Origin: Variovorax sp037204085
Lineage (GTDB): Bacteria > Pseudomonadota > Gammaproteobacteria > Burkholderiales > Burkholderiaceae_C
Reading direction: 5' to 3'
DNA: 64,000 bases
Assembly (NCBI RefSeq): GCF_037204085.1
Contig: NZ_JBBCBW010000022.1
Location: 36,995 to 100,994, forward strand
Positions 60,174 through 64,000 of this stretch are shown here, piece after piece (position 1 is the stretch's first letter; each line of letters opens with the position of its first letter). A model generated the notes under the pieces. It saw nothing but the letters and a program-made list of their open reading frames with translations, did no database searches and was not told where the DNA came from. Both the position numbers and the translations under genes were made by a program.

Positions 60174-60342
60174 AATTGCAAGTCGGGCCTGCGGACGCAA
60201 TGCAGCAGGCCCGCAAAGATGATTTGCTCATGTGAAACCAACAAACGCATCGTTCCCCGCATAAGCGCTTCTGCCGAGAATCGCCGGGCGGCCCGCTGCG
60301 GGCCTGTCACCGTTTTCCCTCTCTCGGATTCCTTCGCGCCAG

Positions 60343-61287
60343 ATGAACTTCCAACAACTGCGCTCGGTACGCGAGGCCGTTCGTTGCGGCTTCAACCTGA
60401 CCGAGGTTGCCAACACGCTGCACACCTCCCAGCCGGGCGTGAGCCGGCAGATCCGCGAGCTGGAGGAAGAACTGGGCATCGAGCTCTTCGTGCGCGCCGG
60501 CAAGCGGCTCACCGGGCTCACGGAACCTGGCGGCCATGTGCTGCCGATCATCGAGCGCATGCTGATGGAGAGCAGCAACCTGCGGCATGCCGGACAGGAG
60601 TTCGTGGCGCAGCAGAGCGGGCTGCTCTCGGTGGCGGCCACGCACTCGCAGGCGCGCTATGCAATGCCGGTGGCGGTGCAGGAATTTCGCGCGCAGTTTC
60701 CCAACGTGAAGCTGCACCTGCACCAGGGCTCGCCCAAGCAGATTGCGCAGATGCTGATCGACGGCGAGGCCGATGTGGGCATTGCGACCGAAGCACTCGG
60801 CGACTACGCCCAGCTGGTGGCCCTGCCCTGCTACCGCTGGACCCACTCGGTGGTGGTGCCGCCGGGCCATGCGCTGCTCGACGCACCGTTGACGCTCGAG
60901 GCGCTGGCGCGCTTTCCGCTCATTACCTACGACACCGGCTTTACCGGCCGCTCGCGCATCGACGAGGCCTTTGCGCAGCGCGGACTCGCACCCAACATCG
61001 TGCTGTCGGCCATGGACGCCGACGTGATCAAGACCTACGTGCAATTGGGCATGGGCGTGGGCATCGTGGCCGGCGTGGCCTACGAGGCCGAGCGCGACAC
61101 GCAGCTGCGCGCACTCGATGCGGGCCGGCTCTTCGGCATCAACCTGACCAAGCTCGCGGTGCGGCGCGGCAACTACCTGCGCAAGTACGTCTATGCGTTC
61201 ATCGAATCGTTCGCACCCACGTTGACGCGAGCCGTCGTCGAAAAGGCTCTGGGCGGCGAAGCGAAGGGGTCGCACTACGAAATCTAG
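60343..61287 (+). CDS. cysB: CysB-like LysR-family regulator
   Basis: A 314-residue LysR regulator of the CysB branch: MNFQQLRSVREAVRCGFNLTEVANTLHTSQPGVSRQIRELE, with effector-domain residues YAMPVAVQEFRAQFP and IKTYVQLGMGVGIVAG. CysB activates sulfate assimilation on sensing O-acetylserine/N-acetylserine. No cys genes lie nearby, so the assignment is by sequence. It is divergent from the TetR gene across 196 bases. Confidence 0.85.
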   Translation: MNFQQLRSVREAVRCGFNLTEVANTLHTSQPGVSRQIRELEEELGIELFVRAGKRLTGLTEPGGHVLPIIERMLMESSNLRHAGQEFVAQQSGLLSVAATHSQARYAMPVAVQEFRAQFPNVKLHLHQGSPKQIAQMLIDGEADVGIATEALGDYAQLVALPCYRWTHSVVVPPGHALLDAPLTLEALARFPLITYDTGFTGRSRIDEAFAQRGLAPNIVLSAMDADVIKTYVQLGMGVGIVAGVAYEAERDTQLRALDAGRLFGINLTKLAVRRGNYLRKYVYAFIESFAPTLTRAVVEKALGGEAKGSHYEI

Positions 61288-61401
61288 CGCGGATGCAACG
61301 TATTCGACGCTCCGAGCAACAGGTTTAAAAAAGAAGCATGAGGCTTCACACAGGGAGCGTACATTCGGGTTAATTCCTTGGCTTCCCGGAACGGATCAGC
61401 A

Positions 61402-61662
61402 ATGGCATCGACCCCGCAGCAGCAACAGCAAACCAAGGCCGCCCTCAAGGCGGCCGACGCCGCCGAACGGCGCGAGCGGCTGAGACGGGCATTGCCCGCC
61501 ACCGTGGAGCTGCTGCAAAGCCGCCAAGCCGACCGCATCGACGACAGTGACATCGAAGCGTATGTGAGCCTTAACTGGCTCGAATGGCACGGCGGCGGCC
61601 TGCGGCTCACCATTACCGGGCGCAATGTGTGCGCCCAGTCCCTGCCCACCGTGACAGCCTGA
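61402..61662 (+). CDS. hypothetical protein, charged N-terminus
   Basis: An 86-residue protein of unknown function. The N-terminal part is Gln/Ala-rich (STPQQQQQTKAALKAADAAERRERLRRALP), predicted helical, then a short ordered-looking part with AYVSLNWLEWHGGGLRLTITGRNVC. There is no signal peptide or membrane segment. A TTG at 61378 would add eight residues. It precedes a terminator and appears monocistronic. Confidence 0.6.
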   Translation: MASTPQQQQQTKAALKAADAAERRERLRRALPATVELLQSRQADRIDDSDIEAYVSLNWLEWHGGGLRLTITGRNVCAQSLPTVTA

Positions 61663-61686
61663 GAGCTCCGCTCCCGCAAGACAAAA

Positions 61687-61719
61687 AAGACCGCCGCAGG
61701 AGGTTCCTGCGACGGTCTT
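61687..61719. terminator. bidirectional rho-independent terminator
   Basis: A 33-base hairpin: AAGACCG-C-CGCAGGA pairs with TCCTGCG-A-CGGTCTT around a short loop. The minus strand has a run of six T after it, and the plus strand has CTTCTCTT. It lies between convergent genes. Confidence 0.85.
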
Positions 61720-61725
61720 CTCTTC

Positions 61726-61756
61726 GTCCAAGCCTGCGCATGGCGAAGGCTTGGAC
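61726..61756. repeat. 10-bp perfect inverted repeat between convergent genes
   Basis: GTCCAAGCCT and AGGCTTGGAC flank an 11-base loop, 10 bases from the RcnB-like stop. It could form a second 3' hairpin, either protecting the transcript end or binding a protein. Confidence 0.7.
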
Positions 61757-61765
61757 GCTTGGCGC

Positions 61766-62230
61766 TTACTGGTTGCCCACGATGATCTGCGCGATCAGTC
61801 CGGTGGCAATGGCCGCGAGCACATAGTCGCCGCCCACACCCACCCACTGGTAACCGCGGGGCGGCGCCTGCAGCTGGTAGGCGCGGTAGTCGTTCACCAC
61901 GTAGTTGCGGCCACGGTACTCATGGGGCACGCGTCCACCGCGGCGCCATTCGGCGTGCGGTTGCGGATAACCGCGGCGGTCGAAGTGGCGGCCCGCACGA
62001 TAGTCCTCGCGGCTGTAGCGATCGCCGCGGTCGCTCCGGTCGCCGCGCCGGTTGTCGTGCCGATCGAACTGGCGATGCTGTTGTTCATAGCGGCCATTGC
62101 CTCGGTCGTCGCCGCGGTCATGACCGCGATCCTGGCCATGGCCACGGTCTTGCGCGAAGGCGCTTCCCGCGGCCATGCACATCGCGAGCGCCGCAGCAGC
62201 GACGGCCATGCTCTTTGACTTGATGATCAT
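61766..62230 (-). CDS. RcnB-family periplasmic protein
   Basis: A 154-residue protein. The signal peptide (about 1-27) ends GSAFAQ. The mature part starts with Asp/Arg/His/Gly-rich DRGHGQDRGHDRGDDRGNG and continues as the RcnB fold with VPHEYRGRNYVVNDYRAYQLQAPPRGYQW, ending in a hydrophobic GLIAQIIVG stretch. RcnB homologues affect metal (nickel/cobalt) homeostasis in enterobacteria. Other family members are uncharacterised. AAGGAG precedes the ATG. Confidence 0.88.
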   Translation of the reverse strand: MIIKSKSMAVAAAALAMCMAAGSAFAQDRGHGQDRGHDRGDDRGNGRYEQQHRQFDRHDNRRGDRSDRGDRYSREDYRAGRHFDRRGYPQPHAEWRRGGRVPHEYRGRNYVVNDYRAYQLQAPPRGYQWVGVGGDYVLAAIATGLIAQIIVGNQ

Positions 62231-62455
62231 CTGGAACTCCTTCGTGTTGATGACGAGTCCATTGTCAGTGGCGCTTGTGTCTGGCCGGAGCACATCAGGT
62301 CGCCGTCAGGTGAAATCAAGTAAGCGCAGGTATCGCGGCGGCGCGTTGTCCTTCAATCCCGGTTTTGCATAGGTGATTTGCGCCGGGCTCGAGAGCTTTG
62401 GGGACAATGGGAATGAATACAGATCATCAGGCGCTGGAGGCGCCATCAATCACAT

Positions 62456-62638
62456 ATGCGCGACAAGATCATCGGTGCCATCGGCGTAATCTGGGGTGGA
62501 GGCATGCTCCTCCGGTGGTTCATGACGGGCCCGCCTGCCGGAGTGGGCGGCTACGCGGGCGGCCAGACGGCCGTCGCGTTCCTGGGCGCCGTCATGGTGG
62601 TTGCCGGCCTGTACCGGTTCTTCAAACGCCCCGATTGA
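62456..62638 (+). CDS. small membrane protein, 60 residues
   Basis: A 60-residue protein of unknown function with two probable membrane segments (about 5-23 and 38-56) separated by a Pro/Gly loop. The C-terminus is RFFKRPD. The ribosome site is weak. It lies 52 bases before the lipoprotein esterase gene on the same strand. Confidence 0.55.
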   Translation: MRDKIIGAIGVIWGGGMLLRWFMTGPPAGVGGYAGGQTAVAFLGAVMVVAGLYRFFKRPD

Positions 62639-62690
62639 ACAGGGTGTCGGAAGCAGTGGTTCCGCGACTGCGTTTAAGCTCGCGCGCAGC

Positions 62691-63329
62691 ATGAAGCGAC
62701 GACACCTCTTTCACCTGCTGGCCGGCGTGCCTGCAGCCGCCCTCCTGACCGCCTGCGGCAAGCGCAAGCCCTCCACCGCGGCGTTGAAATCGGATGCCCG
62801 CGTGCTCGCCCTGGGCGACAGCCTGACCTTCGGCTACGGCGCACCGCCCGGCGCGGCGTGGCCCGTGAAACTGGGTGAACTCACCGGCTGGCAGATCGAG
62901 AACGCGGGCATCAACGGCGACACGTCGGCAGGAGCGCTGGAGCGTTTGCCGGCGCTACTGGCCGCGGAAAGCTATGACGCCATCCTGATCGGCATCGGCG
63001 GCAACGACATGCTGCGCGGCGTGTCGCCCTCGGCCACGCGCGAGAACCTCGCGTCGCTTGTGAGCCAGGCACGCGCGCACACGCCGTATGTCGCGCTGCT
63101 TGCCACGCCGGCGCCCGATGCCATGCGTGCGGCTGTAGGCTCGCTGAGCGATGCACCGTTCTATGAGGAAGTCGCAAAGTCGGGGCAGGCGCTGCTGGTT
63201 GCCAATGTGTATTCGAGCGTGCTGTCGGATACGTCGCTGCGCTCCGATCGCATCCACGCCAACGCACAGGGCTATGCCAAAGTCGCGGAGCAGCTTGCGG
63301 ACCAGCTCAAGGCCGCAGGCTGGCGCTGA
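62691..63329 (+). CDS. SGNH-family arylesterase/thioesterase lipoprotein
   Basis: A 212-residue SGNH hydrolase of the TesA/arylesterase type. The lipobox LLTACGKR (Cys22) marks it as a lipoprotein. Block I GDSLTFGYG, block II GINGDTSAG, block III IGIGGNDMLRG and block V DRIHANAQGY, with Asp and His of the triad, are all present. It probably hydrolyses short aryl or acyl esters in the envelope. The natural substrate is unknown. Confidence 0.92.
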   Translation: MKRRHLFHLLAGVPAAALLTACGKRKPSTAALKSDARVLALGDSLTFGYGAPPGAAWPVKLGELTGWQIENAGINGDTSAGALERLPALLAAESYDAILIGIGGNDMLRGVSPSATRENLASLVSQARAHTPYVALLATPAPDAMRAAVGSLSDAPFYEEVAKSGQALLVANVYSSVLSDTSLRSDRIHANAQGYAKVAEQLADQLKAAGWR

Positions 63330-63338
63330 CAATAGCGA

Positions 63339-63860
63339 TCAGGCGGCCTGCTGCAGCAGATCGACGTAGGCGCCCTGCACCAGCTGGTCGGATGCAATGC
63401 CGAGTTGCGCCATGAGCCCATGGGCCTCGGCCACGCCAGCCTCGACGGATTCACCTTCTTTCAGCACCACCTCAAGCTCGAGAAATTCGCCGAGCCCTTC
63501 CACACGGTCGAGGTGCACGCGCGTGCGGCCCACCATGAAGAGCCGGCGCTGCTTGCGCACGCGGCCGGCCTGACCCCACGCTAGCGTGAGCGATTCGCGC
63601 AAGGTGTCGGGCGTGGTGCTGGGCGAGATCAGGTAGAACGATTCCTTGGGGCCGCTGCTGTTCGCGCGGCGATAGAAGATCAGCTCCGCGCGGTCAGGCG
63701 CGAAGGTGCGCAACTTGAGACGGTCTGCGCTGTTCTCGCAGCGGAAGAAAGTGTCGTCCTGTGCGATTTCGACGGGGCCTGAATCGGCGAGCTTCGCAGC
63801 AATGAGTGCCACACGGTCCACGCTGTCGATGCGGGCCTTGATCTCTATGTTTCTTGCCAT
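63339..63860 (-). CDS. CYTH-domain protein (class IV adenylate cyclase/CyaB-like)
   Basis: A 173-residue protein with a CYTH triphosphate-tunnel fold. The entry motif ARNIEIKARID resembles the ExExK region of CyaB proteins, and LKLRTF, YRRAN, RVHLDRVEGLGEFLELEVVL (EExE region) follow. Members are class IV adenylate cyclases or triphosphatases, and many act on thiamine triphosphate or polyphosphate. The substrate cannot be chosen from the sequence. It is convergent with the esterase gene, with only 9 bases between. Confidence 0.88.
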   Translation of the reverse strand: MARNIEIKARIDSVDRVALIAAKLADSGPVEIAQDDTFFRCENSADRLKLRTFAPDRAELIFYRRANSSGPKESFYLISPSTTPDTLRESLTLAWGQAGRVRKQRRLFMVGRTRVHLDRVEGLGEFLELEVVLKEGESVEAGVAEAHGLMAQLGIASDQLVQGAYVDLLQQAA

Positions 63861-63904
63861 CTGTGGTTGATCGCTTTGTGCGGTGTTCAGGGGCTTGTTT
63901 GGCG

Positions 63905-63934
63905 GCTCTTGTTCGGGGCGCTCTTGTTCGGGGC
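63905..63934. repeat. 15-bp tandem duplication
   Basis: GCTCTTGTTCGGGGC occurs twice, exactly adjacent, in the non-coding end of the window. The remaining bases to 64000 hold a GC-rich CCCCCGGGG palindrome and no supportable gene. Confidence 0.6.
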
Positions 63935-64000
63935 TTGTGCAAAGGCCACCGGGTACTCCCCTCCGCGAATGTCCCCCGGGGCTGCGCCCCTCCTCCTTTA

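Overview
The window is chromosomal DNA from a high-GC betaproteobacterium, most likely a Comamonadaceae member close to Variovorax. The pointers are the aerobic benzoyl-CoA (box) gene set with a BoxR regulator, Bug-type and TRAP solute receptors, the minCDE order, dense short-overlap operons and a family of GC-rich extragenic palindromes. The species assignment is inference. There is no prophage, insertion sequence, CRISPR array or rRNA operon. About 67 protein genes and one tRNA are supported, and no gene-free stretch exceeds 300 bases.

Layout. 1-3.1 kb: glutarate-type catabolism (a CoA-transferase cut by the window edge, gcdH, and a divergent LysR regulator). 3.2-13.2 kb: a holin-like membrane protein, then a cluster with an arylmalonate-decarboxylase/racemase-like enzyme, a D-hydantoinase, an IclR regulator, a TRAP transporter flanked by two paralogous receptors, an amidase and a 2-keto-acid hydratase-like enzyme. 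13.3-16.1 kb: a 2OG-Fe(II) oxygenase and a membrane-bound class III adenylate cyclase. 16.1-24.4 kb: acetoacetyl-CoA synthetase divergent from a TetR regulator that leads a NitT/TauT-type ABC transporter, a cyclase-family hydrolase and a true fumarylacetoacetase; two 21-bp-phased operator-like repeats lie between the divergent genes. 24.4-26.8 kb: tRNA-Gly, a thioredoxin-reductase-like flavoprotein with an Rrf2 regulator, and a secreted heptad-repeat protein.

26.8-43.3 kb: the box pathway. A MaoC-like gene, boxA, boxB, boxC and boxR lie on the minus strand; a DUF4863 gene, boxD, benzoate-CoA ligase, an alpha/beta hydrolase, a five-gene branched-chain-type ABC transporter and an AraC regulator lie on the plus strand. 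Benzoate is presumably imported, activated by BclA, epoxidised by BoxAB, ring-opened by BoxC and oxidised by BoxD. TGCA-N6-TGCA motifs suit BoxR control. Four extragenic palindromic repeats interrupt this region.

43.4-53.0 kb: a tannase-family lipoprotein; a LysR/SDR/tautomerase group; and a Crp-regulated cluster of a BKACE-type beta-keto acid cleavage enzyme, a Bug receptor, a 3-hydroxyacyl-CoA dehydrogenase-like protein and a feruloyl-CoA-synthetase-like ligase. The SDR, the BKACE and the dehydrogenase each lack a residue normally conserved in the family, and the substrate of the last cluster cannot be assigned. 53-64 kb: mostly housekeeping genes (AsmA-like, thioesterase, uracil/xanthine permease, minCDE, CysB-like regulator, RcnB-like, SGNH esterase, CYTH), plus a small TetR regulon in which a 37-residue membrane protein and an alpha/beta hydrolase share a palindromic operator with the regulator.

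Activity statements come from family knowledge and motif reading. No database search was run.
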